The position numbers and the translations under genes are program-made. Source: DASUXY01 sp035301985 (GTDB lineage Bacteria > Bacillota > Bacilli > Bacillales > Amphibacillaceae). Taken from it: a stretch of 9,128 nucleotides of DNA. The stretch is from the NCBI GenBank assembly GCA_035301985.1, contig DATGTE010000019.1:1-9128 (forward strand), given 5' to 3'. The notes beneath the pieces were generated by a model, which saw nothing but the letters and a program-made list of their open reading frames with translations, was not told the origin of the DNA and made no database searches. Shown here piece after piece: positions 1 through 5,703 of the stretch (within the stretch, counting starts at the first letter, position 1; each line of letters begins with the position of its first letter).

Positions 1-2
1 CT

Positions 3-935
3 AACTACTTAGTGTTAAATAGTCACCAATCGCCTACGAAGACCCGGGCGCGACAAGAAGCAATGAGAGATCCGACCAATATTAAAGGAACACTTGCTAT
101 ACCGAATATGGATCAAGCAACAATCAATACATACGAACAACAGGATCTAAAAAATGCTTTCGATGTCGCTACGCAGTTTGCAGAAGATGTAAAAAAGGAT
201 TTCCCCGATGCGAAAATTGATACGACAGGCCATTCATTAGGAGGGGCACTTGCTACTTATGTAAGAGTGATGGCCACGTATGCTGGAGAAACGTTCGTTC
301 GACAAACCACTACATTTGCTGCACCGAACGTATACGGTATGTTTACCGATGATATTCAAGAGCGAATCGATAACGGAGAATTCCGTAACAACACAATCGA
401 TTACACCGATTCTCGTGACACATTCGGAACGTTAAATGATCGCTTTCCACAAGTTGGTGTTCAACATATAATCGACAATGAAAAAATATGGTTAGGGAAT
501 CATAGCTCAAGTCATTTCAGTCATCTTTTTTTATCAGACGGTGAAATACGTCTCACACCTGAATCAATGCGAGCTTTAGCTAGAAAAGCTGATAAATTAC
601 ATGGTGATATCAAGGCTTCTTTGAGCGAAATTGAGGAATTTGCAGATCTACATGATGAAAAGATTCAAAGTGTTCAAAGCTACTTCGAAGGACAAGTTGG
701 TTATGAATATGACAAATTACAAATATCAGACGTAAAGACAATTATAAATCAATTAGCGATTTCTGTTTCCAAGGGCAATCCGAAGTTTTATGACATAGAT
801 GCGGAAGAAGGGTTACTCGAATCCTTACATGAATTAAAACAAGATGCCCACGATATTATGGAAAATTTAAATGTGATGGCCGATGACTTTGAAAATAAAG
901 ACAGGGAATTAGCGAGTTGGTTATCAATTGATTAA
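3..935 (+). CDS. Class-3 lipase-fold alpha/beta hydrolase with C-terminal helical tail (5' end outside window)
   Basis: Predicted serine ester hydrolase. The nucleophile-elbow motif GHSLGG sits at residues 73-78 (Ser75 nucleophile), counting from the GTG at 12. Candidate triad partners are Asp133 or Asp136 in the DYTDSRDTFG stretch and a His among 164/168/171 in a GNHSSSHFSH stretch, in the order expected for class-3 lipases. Residues 190-307 lack catalytic motifs and are Glu/Lys/Leu-rich and probably helical, ending with an FxxxD motif (F293-D297). The frame stays open to the window edge. The GTG at 12 has no Shine-Dalgarno sequence in the 11 bases before it, and the oxyanion-hole strand, usually about 70 residues before the Ser, would lie at the edge, so the true start is upstream. 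No signal peptide can be judged. The N-hydrolase/C-helical order resembles type VII-secreted lipases of the TslA kind; this is inference. Substrate unknown. Confidence 0.83.
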   Translation, partial: NYLVLNSHQSPTKTRARQEAMRDPTNIKGTLAIPNMDQATINTYEQQDLKNAFDVATQFAEDVKKDFPDAKIDTTGHSLGGALATYVRVMATYAGETFVRQTTTFAAPNVYGMFTDDIQERIDNGEFRNNTIDYTDSRDTFGTLNDRFPQVGVQHIIDNEKIWLGNHSSSHFSHLFLSDGEIRLTPESMRALARKADKLHGDIKASLSEIEEFADLHDEKIQSVQSYFEGQVGYEYDKLQISDVKTIINQLAISVSKGNPKFYDIDAEEGLLESLHELKQDAHDIMENLNVMADDFENKDRELASWLSID

Positions 936-952
936 TCAAGGGGGTTATATGG

Positions 953-1297
953 ATGACACTTGCAAGATTAGATACAGATTCACGTGAGCGATTACGGGAC
1001 CATTATGAAAAACGTGCACAAATGGACGAGTTAAAAAGAGCCATCAAAGCAAAAATAGAAAGCGAAATGGATGAGCTCTGTTCCGGGTTGTTAGAAAAGT
1101 ATAAAGTCCTTGAATTAGAGGATGATATTCTTGAAGTTAAAAGACAACTTGCGAATGATGCAAGTGGAAAGGCGAAAGATGCAGCGGAAGAAAGAATGAT
1201 GAAACATTATAATATGATGATGGGAACAAATATGATTTGGGGACAATTTATTAATAGTTTTGGTTTTGCAGGTTTTTGGAAGCAACTCTGGTCCTAA
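953..1297 (+). CDS. Small helical hypothetical protein, probable partner of the upstream lipase
   Basis: A 114-residue protein I cannot assign to a named family. Residues 10-85 are highly charged (Lys, Arg, Glu, Asp) and should form long helices or a coiled coil. Residues 86-114 turn Met/aromatic-rich (MMM, W96, F99, F103, F105, F108, W109, W113), giving an amphipathic or hydrophobic tail. A YxxxE motif lies at 50-54. The start is well supported: AAGGGGG at 938-944 is 8 bases before the ATG. A competing ATG at 949 is out of frame and stops quickly. The gene begins 17 bases after the lipase stop, so the two are probably co-transcribed and may act together. Size, helicity, position and the YxxxE motif would fit a WXG100/Lap-like export partner, but no canonical W-x-G turn is present. 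An immunity or regulatory role is equally possible. Confidence 0.7.
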   Translation: MTLARLDTDSRERLRDHYEKRAQMDELKRAIKAKIESEMDELCSGLLEKYKVLELEDDILEVKRQLANDASGKAKDAAEERMMKHYNMMMGTNMIWGQFINSFGFAGFWKQLWS

Positions 1298-1328
1298 TTT
1301 TTAATAAATATAAATGATCTAATCCATT

Positions 1329-1360
1329 GATTTTGAATGAGATTCTTGGTCATCAAAATC
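1329..1360. repeat. Imperfect hairpin behind the lipase operon
   Basis: Left arm 1329-1340 pairs with right arm 1350-1360 over 11 bp, with one bulged A and a 9-base loop. It lies 31 bases after the stop of the 114-residue gene. No T-run follows on either strand, so it is not a canonical Rho-independent terminator. It could still be an mRNA 3'-end stabiliser or a decayed terminator. Confidence 0.4.
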
Positions 1361-1702
1361 TACATAAAAGATTATAGAAAACCACTCTTTCCCACCCCAT
1401 TTATTTACCCTAAAAGGATGTTGTTCCTGAATTTATTGAACTTTGCCAACCTTATACTTCTGACATCCTTGACCATTCACATTTTAAATCCCTCATCCAA
1501 AATAGACTCGAAGTCTCCTTTCTGTTGGTTGATTTTTTAATGGTATCATCAAAGTTTTGTAATGCTGAATCTAAAGCGTAAATCAAATCCCTCATATATT
1601 CAAAGCGTTTTTGTTTACAATTGTGATCGATGTCTAGTCATGTCACGAAAACTTCATCCACTACGAACAAATAGTTGATATAATAGATATAGATAAAGAT
1701 GA
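1361..1702. other. Gap without an intact gene; weak coding-like stretches
   Basis: No reading frame here has both a plausible ribosome site and a protein-like composition. On the plus strand the frame at 1414-1578 is open for 55 codons and gives a protein-like sequence (begins KDVVPEFIELCQPY), but it has a stop just before it at 1411 and no start signal. On the minus strand a 47-codon ATG frame (1595-1452, begins MRDLIYALDSALQNF) is also protein-like but lacks a Shine-Dalgarno site. The two overlap, so at most one can be a remnant. The plus frame from 1337 to 1540 has no ribosome site and a composition typical of translated noncoding DNA. Confidence 0.4.
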
Positions 1703-1921
1703 CCCACCACGTATGAAGTCTTTGTAAAAGATGCTCGGGTACAATCGAATAAATACGATGCCAATCATAAATATAACCGAGTGCATGTACGCGTAGGCTT
1801 CAATGAATCATTCTTCTCATGTGTATAGGCTAACACCATAGAAGAAATGAATTCTTTCGTCGGGTTCATCCATAGAAAGGATGTTTGTTATTATGATGAA
1901 TTATCGTCATTATGGACATGA
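1703..1921 (+). pseudogene. Possible decayed coding remnant
   Basis: The frame starting at codon 1703 reads a protein-like sequence (PTTYEVFVKDARVQSNKYD, then a stretch around VHVRVGFNESFFSCV), hits a TAG at 1826, and resumes in the same frame with ANTIEEMNSFVGFIHRKDV until a stop at 1919. A second stretch just upstream in another frame (1647-1724, ENFIHYEQIVDIIDIDKDD) ends at a TAA at 1725, as if one frameshift and one nonsense mutation had broken a single gene. There is no start codon with a ribosome site. I do not recognise the family. Its position behind a lipase operon would fit a degraded accessory or immunity gene, which is speculation. Confidence 0.35.
1876..1883 (+). promoter_or_regulatory. 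Ribosome binding site that sets the SHOCT gene start
   Basis: AAAGGATG at 1876-1883 lies 9 bases before the ATG at 1893. It overlaps an in-frame ATG at 1881, which would have the Shine-Dalgarno core directly against it and so is an unlikely start. Confidence 0.65.
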
Positions 1922-2168
1922 GATGATGGGTGGTTATCATTGGTTTGGTTTTGTGTGGGTGTTCATCGCAATTGTATTAGTTATAGCGGTTGTGTTTCTT
2001 ATTGTAAAAGTGATGCAAAATAATCAACAAGAAAACAATCAACCGAAACAAAGTCAAACGAAAAAGGAAGAAAATAACGCTTTAAATATTTTACAAGAAC
2101 GTTATGCAAAAGGTGAACTGACCGATGAAGAATACGAGCATAAAAAAAGTGTATTGAAAGGTGAGTAA
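1893..2168 (+). CDS. SHOCT-domain membrane protein with Met/His-rich N-terminus
   Basis: A 91-residue protein with three parts. Residues 1-17 are rich in Met, His and Tyr (MMNYRHYGHEMMGGYHW). Residues 18-39 form one transmembrane helix. A Gln/Asn/Lys linker leads to a C-terminal SHOCT module at about 63-89 (ALNILQERYAKGELTDEEYE), the short C-terminal domain common in small bacterial membrane proteins. Lys-rich residues follow the membrane helix while the N-terminus has little charge, so the positive-inside rule predicts N-outside/C-inside. The Met/His segment would then face the cell surface. The neighbouring multicopper oxidase makes a copper-related role attractive, but the function is not established. 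The in-frame ATG four codons earlier (1881) is too close to the ribosome site. It is monocistronic, closed by the terminator at 2190-2239. Confidence 0.82.
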   Translation: MMNYRHYGHEMMGGYHWFGFVWVFIAIVLVIAVVFLIVKVMQNNQQENNQPKQSQTKKEENNALNILQERYAKGELTDEEYEHKKSVLKGE

Positions 2169-2189
2169 GTACTTTTAGATTCTTATAGC

Positions 2190-2239
2190 AAAAAACAGCG
2201 TGAAATGAGTAGGAAACATGACTGCTTCACGCTGTTTTT
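2190..2239 (+). terminator. Rho-independent terminator after the SHOCT gene
   Basis: A perfect 14-bp stem (AAAAACAGCGTGAA at 2191-2204 with 2226-2239) encloses a 21-base loop and ends in TTTTT. The A-run on the left arm would also let it work for minus-strand transcription. Confidence 0.88.
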
Positions 2240-2432
2240 CCTATAGAGTTTTACCGTAGAGATTCGGTAGCAAATGTGAACGATTTTTCAGTTTACCAAC
2301 GGGGAAAATATTAAAATAAATCTCGATGCACACAATGTTAATCCGTTCTTCGTCTTTCCGCATATCTGCACAATTTCTCGATGTTTTTACGTTAATATCA
2401 ATCATAACAACTTAGATAATGAGGGATATGAT
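2240..2432. other. Upstream region of the multicopper oxidase
   Basis: I see no coding sequence here. It holds a small inverted repeat TACCG/CGGTA (2252-2256 and 2265-2269, 8-base loop) and the spaced direct repeat annotated separately. No sigma-A promoter stands out: candidates such as TAAAAT near 2311 or GATAAT near 2415 lack a good -35 at the right distance. That would fit an activator-dependent promoter, though it proves nothing. Confidence 0.5.
2321..2396 (+). repeat. Spaced direct repeat, candidate operator of the multicopper oxidase
   Basis: TCTCGATG-N8-GTTAAT at 2321-2342 recurs as TCTCGATG-N7-GTTAAT at 2376-2396. The copies start 55 bp apart, about five helical turns, so they face the same side of the DNA. 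The second copy ends 36 bases before the oxidase ATG. I do not recognise the motif. Confidence 0.45.
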
Positions 2433-3866
2433 ATGAAAAAGATTAGAATCATTGTTACCTCCGTATTATTCCTTGTCATACTGATCGGTGGCGTAGCCTA
2501 TTTTCTCACTACGAATGGGAGTGCATCCGATCAATCGAATAAAAATAATATAGCTTCAACGAAAACGACTTTGCCGATTCCAGAGATTTTAGAAGATGAA
2601 AATCCCGATGATGATCAAGCTGAGTATCATTTGACAGCCCAAAAATCATCGAAAACTTTTGTAAGAGGGATTGAAACAGAAACATATGGTTACAATGGTG
2701 ATTATTTAGGACCGGTGATTCGAGCGAAAAAGGGTGAAGAAGTGACCGTTCATATCCAAAATGATTTAGGTGAGGAAGAAACGACCGTTCACTGGCACGG
2801 ATTAGAAATTCCCGGTGATGTTGATGGCGGACCGCATCAAGTTATTGCCCCTGATGAATCCATGACAACGAAGTTTACAATTTCACAACGAGCAGCTACA
2901 TTATGGTATCATCCACATCCTCTTCATAAAACAGGTGAACAAGTTTATAAAGGGTTAGCTGGATTACTTCTGATCGAAGATGAAGTGTCACAATCACTGC
3001 CAATTCCTGATGATTACGGTGTAAACGATTTTCCGTTAATCATTCAAGATCGGAACCTTAATGAAGATGGTCAGTTATCGTATAACTTAAATATGATGAG
3101 CATGATGCATGGCATGGAAGGGGACACCCCTCTTGTAAATGGTGCATATGATGCTGATTTAGAAGTGCCACGAGGAAAAGTGCGTTTACGATTATTAAAT
3201 GGTTCAAACGCTCGTGTGAGTCAGTTTCATCTCGAAGATGGGGCCGAATTTTGGCAAATTGCAAGTGATGGTGGATTTTTAGAAAAACCTGTAAAAATGG
3301 ATCACCTCGTCTTAGGACCATCCGAACGTGCAGAAGTTATCGTTGACTTTTCTTTGTATGAACGAGGCAAACGAATCGAGTTACAGGACCAAGATGTCCG
3401 ATTAATGAATTTCATCGTCGGTGATGAGCCGACCGAATCGACGGAAATCCCAGAACAACTGACGAGAGTAAACCATATTGATCCGACTGAGGTATCAACC
3501 GTTCGTGAATTTGTCCTACAAGGAATGGGCCCGCATGTTAATATTAATGGAAAGCAAATGGACATGGATCGCATCGATGAAGAGATAGATTGGAATGAAA
3601 CCGAAATATGGGAAGTATCGAATCCCCGGAATAGGATGAGTATGGAGCATCCATTTCATGTTCATGGCGTGCAATTTCAAGTGTTGGAGCGAAACGGTGA
3701 AGATCCTCCGGAAAATGAACAAGGATGGAAAGATACCGTTCTCCTAATGCCCGGTGAAGATGTGAAATTAATCGCCACATTTAAACAGAAAGGGGTCTTT
3801 ATGTATCATTGTCATATCCTCGAACATGAAGATGCTGGGATGATGGGCCAATTTCAGGTAGAGTAG
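2433..3866 (+). CDS. Secreted multicopper oxidase (laccase/CueO-like)
   Basis: Oxidises a substrate such as Cu(I), Fe(II) or phenols while reducing O2 to water, outside the membrane. All four copper motifs are present. HWHG at 120-123 and YHPH at 159-162 lie in the N-terminal cupredoxin domain; HPFHVHG at 406-412 and HCHILEHEDAGM at 459-470 in the C-terminal one. By analogy with CueO, type 1 ligands are H406, C460, H465 and M470, type 2 are H120 and H409, and type 3 are H122, H160, H162, H411, H459 and H461. A Sec-type signal peptide or anchor spans residues 1-31 (KK, then a hydrophobic core 5-24); there is no twin-arginine motif and no lipobox Cys. A short Met cluster (MMSMMHGME, 221-229) recalls the much longer Met-rich loop of CueO. 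The 477-residue length is normal. GAGGGA at 2421-2426 is 6 bases before the ATG. The SHOCT neighbour and Met cluster point to copper tolerance; exact substrate unproven. Confidence 0.96.
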   Translation: MKKIRIIVTSVLFLVILIGGVAYFLTTNGSASDQSNKNNIASTKTTLPIPEILEDENPDDDQAEYHLTAQKSSKTFVRGIETETYGYNGDYLGPVIRAKKGEEVTVHIQNDLGEEETTVHWHGLEIPGDVDGGPHQVIAPDESMTTKFTISQRAATLWYHPHPLHKTGEQVYKGLAGLLLIEDEVSQSLPIPDDYGVNDFPLIIQDRNLNEDGQLSYNLNMMSMMHGMEGDTPLVNGAYDADLEVPRGKVRLRLLNGSNARVSQFHLEDGAEFWQIASDGGFLEKPVKMDHLVLGPSERAEVIVDFSLYERGKRIELQDQDVRLMNFIVGDEPTESTEIPEQLTRVNHIDPTEVSTVREFVLQGMGPHVNINGKQMDMDRIDEEIDWNETEIWEVSNPRNRMSMEHPFHVHGVQFQVLERNGEDPPENEQGWKDTVLLMPGEDVKLIATFKQKGVFMYHCHILEHEDAGMMGQFQVE

Positions 3867-3891
3867 AAATTCAGCTTCCTTTCGAGTGTTG

Positions 3892-3936
3892 AAAAAAACG
3901 GAACAGCGAGAAAAGCTGTTCCGTTTTTGTTTTTTT
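3892..3936 (+). terminator. Rho-independent terminator of the multicopper oxidase
   Basis: A perfect 14-bp stem (AAAAACGGAACAGC at 3894-3907 with 3915-3928), a 7-base loop GAGAAAA, and a T-rich tail through 3936. The A-run on the left arm allows bidirectional action. It starts 25 bases after the oxidase stop. Confidence 0.92.
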
Positions 3937-4031
3937 GCTATTGTCATAAATCTGCGTTTTGAGATGAGTAATACGTATCAAAAAGTCCTTGTCTTTTAAA
4001 GTTACACATAATGTTTTCAAATAGCAAAAAA
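3931..4031. repeat. 12-bp inverted repeat in the intergenic gap
   Basis: TTTTTTGCTATT at 3931-3942 is the exact reverse complement of AATAGCAAAAAA at 4020-4031, with 77 bases between. The left arm begins in the T-tract of the oxidase terminator. There is no coding sequence between the arms. It may be chance in AT-rich DNA or the ends of a small decayed insertion. Confidence 0.3.
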
Positions 4032-4053
4032 TTGTCTTTAAATGATGTTAAAG

Positions 4054-4089
4054 AAAAAACCCATTTGTTTTTAAATAGAATGGGATTTT
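4054..4089 (-). terminator. Probable terminator of the coiled-coil/OB gene
   Basis: Read on the minus strand, a CCCATT/AATGGG stem (4084-4079 with 4065-4060) encloses 13 bases and runs straight into six T residues (4059-4054). AT pairs with one mismatch extend the stem. It lies just past the stop codon at 4100. Confidence 0.6.
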
Positions 4090-4099
4090 CATGTTTTAT

Positions 4100-4759
4100 T
4101 CATTGTTCAATTGTATCGACCATAACAGCCGGAATCGTAATTTCCCCACCTAATGTTGACTCATAAGTTAATAGACCAGCAGATAATCCCATGATAGTTA
4201 TTTGATCATCTTCGAGTATTCTCGAGTCAACAATATTTGAATCGTATTCAACATAAATAACTTTGTCATAATCATCATTGATTGCCATTCTTAATTGAAC
4301 GGTCGAGCCATTACCTTCCATTACTTGCAGTACTTTACCTGAAAACTTCACTTTCTCTCCTTCATAATCATCTGGTGTCCTTGCTAATTGATCATATGTA
4401 ATACCTGTATCGTAGCCTTTTTTCTCTTTTTCCTCTTTCTTTTTACGTTCTTCCTCTGCTTTTTTCTCTTCAGCTGCCTTTTCTTTTTCTTCTTTTTCCT
4501 TTTCTTCAGCAATTTTTCGTTCTTGTTCTTTCTTTGACATTTCAAACCATGGTTCAGCTTGTTCTACTTTTTCTTCTAAGTCAACAATTTGTTTTTCCTT
4601 GTTATCCAAGTCTGTTTCTAACTCTTCTATTTTGGTATTTTTTGTGTCAATTTCAGACTCTAAAGTTGCCACTTTTTTATTGGCCTGTTGGGATTCGTAT
4701 AATTTGTTAACTGTCGTTAAAATAAGTATAAATAGGATTACAGCGCTAGCGATGAACAC
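4100..4759 (-). CDS. Membrane-anchored coiled-coil protein with C-terminal OB-like domain; N-terminus probably frameshifted
   Basis: 219 residues from a GTG at 4759. Residues 3-17 form a transmembrane helix, 28-67 are heptad-like coiled coil, and 77-114 are an almost pure Lys/Glu helix. Residues 116-219 look like a small beta-rich OB-type domain (GITYDQLARTPDDYEGEKVKF, then alternating strands). Similar Firmicutes proteins are often named 'toxin regulator', but I know of no secure function. The domain probably sits outside, held away from the membrane by the helical stalk. GTG 4759 has no ribosome site. A well-formed start exists 34 bases upstream in another frame: AGAGGAG (4806-4800), 6-base spacer, GTG (4793), encoding VKNKKHRKILW, a typical basic segment before a membrane helix. 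Removing one G from the GGGG at 4762-4759 would join the two frames. Either a sequencing error or a real frameshift would explain this. Confidence 0.78.
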   Translation of the reverse strand: MFIASAVILFILILTTVNKLYESQQANKKVATLESEIDTKNTKIEELETDLDNKEKQIVDLEEKVEQAEPWFEMSKKEQERKIAEEKEKEEKEKAAEEKKAEEERKKKEEKEKKGYDTGITYDQLARTPDDYEGEKVKFSGKVLQVMEGNGSTVQLRMAINDDYDKVIYVEYDSNIVDSRILEDDQITIMGLSAGLLTYESTLGGEITIPAVMVDTIEQ

Positions 4760-4799
4760 CCCAAAGTATTTTCCGATGTTTCTTGTTCTTCACAACATG

Positions 4800-4806
4800 C
4801 TCCTCT
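4800..4806 (-). promoter_or_regulatory. Ribosome binding site of the coiled-coil/OB gene (upstream frame)
   Basis: AGAGGAG on the minus strand, 6 bases before the GTG at 4793. It serves the frame that is out of register with the main reading frame and is the main evidence that the gene really starts at 4793 and is frameshifted. Confidence 0.65.
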
Positions 4807-4822
4807 AATGTTATATAGCTTT

Positions 4823-4851
4823 ATTATACAGCGTTATTTTATACGCCACAA
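4823..4851 (-). promoter_or_regulatory. Sigma-A promoter of the coiled-coil/OB gene
   Basis: On the minus strand: -35 TTGTGG (4851-4846), 17-bp spacer, consensus -10 TATAAT (4828-4823). Transcription would begin near 4816, about 10 bases before the AGAGGAG ribosome site. Confidence 0.55.
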
Positions 4852-4945
4852 AGTATTGGTAGATTAGCATTACGCATGTAGCATATTAAATATAAACTAG
4901 CCATTCTGTACACTTTAAAATGAAATGATTTTTTCTATACTTCCA

Positions 4946-4974
4946 TTTACTTTTAAAAATCATTGTGATATATT
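4946..4974 (+). promoter_or_regulatory. Probable sigma-A promoter of the GntR-MFS operon
   Basis: -35 TTTACT (4946-4951), 17-bp spacer, -10 TATATT (4969-4974). It lies 42 bases before the regulator start. A loose ATTG/CAAT symmetry spans the -10, where a GntR dimer could bind, but the arms are too short to call an operator. Confidence 0.5.
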
Positions 4975-5003
4975 ACCCAATATACCAATCATCCTACAAC
5001 TTT

Positions 5004-5009
5004 TGGAGG
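5004..5009 (+). promoter_or_regulatory. Ribosome binding site that sets the GntR start
   Basis: TGGAGG, 7 bases before the ATG at 5017. The in-frame GTG at 5011 is only one base away from the site, so it is not a workable start. Confidence 0.8.
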
Positions 5010-5016
5010 CGTGCAA

Positions 5017-5703
5017 ATGTTAAAAAAAGCCAATCGGGTTTCATTAGTTGAACAAGTATCTTCGCAAATGGAGCATTTAATCGAAACGGGGCATTGGGCA
5101 GTTGGTGAACGATTACCATCGGAAATGGAGTTAATGAAGGAGTTTGATGTAAGCCGAAACACGTTACGAGAGGCAATCCGGGCATTAGTTCATGCCGGTT
5201 TATTGGAAACAAAACAAGGAAGTGGCACCATTGTACAGTCGTCTAGTGCATTAGGTGCAGCATTACAACGTCGTATTGAAAAATCAACTGTCATCGAAAC
5301 GCTTGAAGTGAGACTTGCTTTAGAGAGAGAAGCGGCACAATTAGCGGCAAAAAGACGAAACGAAAAAGATCTCGAAAGTATGCAGGAATGTATTGATCAA
5401 TGCCGACGTGCAGCAGAGGAGGAAAATCTAGAGGCGTTTATTGCAGCGGACATCAAGTTTCATCAGGCGATGATCAAAGCATCACATAATCAAATGTTGC
5501 AAGAATTATATGAGCATATCACCGAATCGATTCGTTCATCTATAAGGAAACTAATGATGTTGGATGAGTATTTTGATTTCGAAAAAGAAATACATAGCGA
5601 ATTATTAGAATCGATTCAACAGCAGGATGAACGCCAATCCATTCAACACGTGAATGATTATATAAAAGTCTTTCGAAAAAAGATACACGTACTGGAGGAA
5701 TAG
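5017..5703 (+). CDS. GntR/FadR-family transcriptional regulator (FCD domain)
   Basis: A 228-residue DNA-binding repressor or activator of the FadR subfamily. The winged helix-turn-helix is at about 5-75, with the GntR signature: GERLPSEMELMKEFDVSRNT at 30-49, then REAIRALVHAGLLETKQGSG. The all-helical FCD ligand domain covers about 90-225. Its likely metal/ligand residues are Asp145 and His149 (AADIKFHQ), His193 (EIHSE) and His211. FCD ligands are usually small organic acids or related metabolites; the ligand here is unknown. The stop codon overlaps the start of the MFS gene by one base, so the two are translationally coupled and the transporter is the likely regulatory target. Start chosen from the TGGAGG spacing. 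Confidence 0.93.
   Translation: MLKKANRVSLVEQVSSQMEHLIETGHWAVGERLPSEMELMKEFDVSRNTLREAIRALVHAGLLETKQGSGTIVQSSSALGAALQRRIEKSTVIETLEVRLALEREAAQLAAKRRNEKDLESMQECIDQCRRAAEEENLEAFIAADIKFHQAMIKASHNQMLQELYEHITESIRSSIRKLMMLDEYFDFEKEIHSELLESIQQQDERQSIQHVNDYIKVFRKKIHVLEE

Noticed and set aside
1337..1540. Plus-strand 67-codon frame
   Set aside because: No Shine-Dalgarno site, a Leu/Ile/Pro/Phe-rich composition typical of translated noncoding DNA, and its start lies inside the hairpin at 1329-1360.
1452..1595. Minus-strand 47-codon frame (MRDLIYALDSALQNF...)
   Set aside because: Protein-like but without a ribosome site, and it overlaps an equally plausible plus-strand frame. Not called as a gene; mentioned in the gap entry.
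1881..1892. ATG 1881 as start of the SHOCT gene
   Set aside because: It is part of the Shine-Dalgarno sequence of the ATG at 1893 and leaves no spacer.
2289..2308. TTTACC...GGGGAAA as a CsoR-type operator
   Set aside because: The arms are not reverse complements over more than a few bases and do not match the CsoR consensus.
3058..3780. Four minus-strand frames inside the multicopper oxidase gene
   Set aside because: They are shadows of a gene with complete copper motifs; His/Pro/Ser-rich translations and no ribosome sites.
4962..4981. ATTG...CAAT symmetry as GntR operator
   Set aside because: Four-base arms only; too weak without comparison to orthologous promoters.
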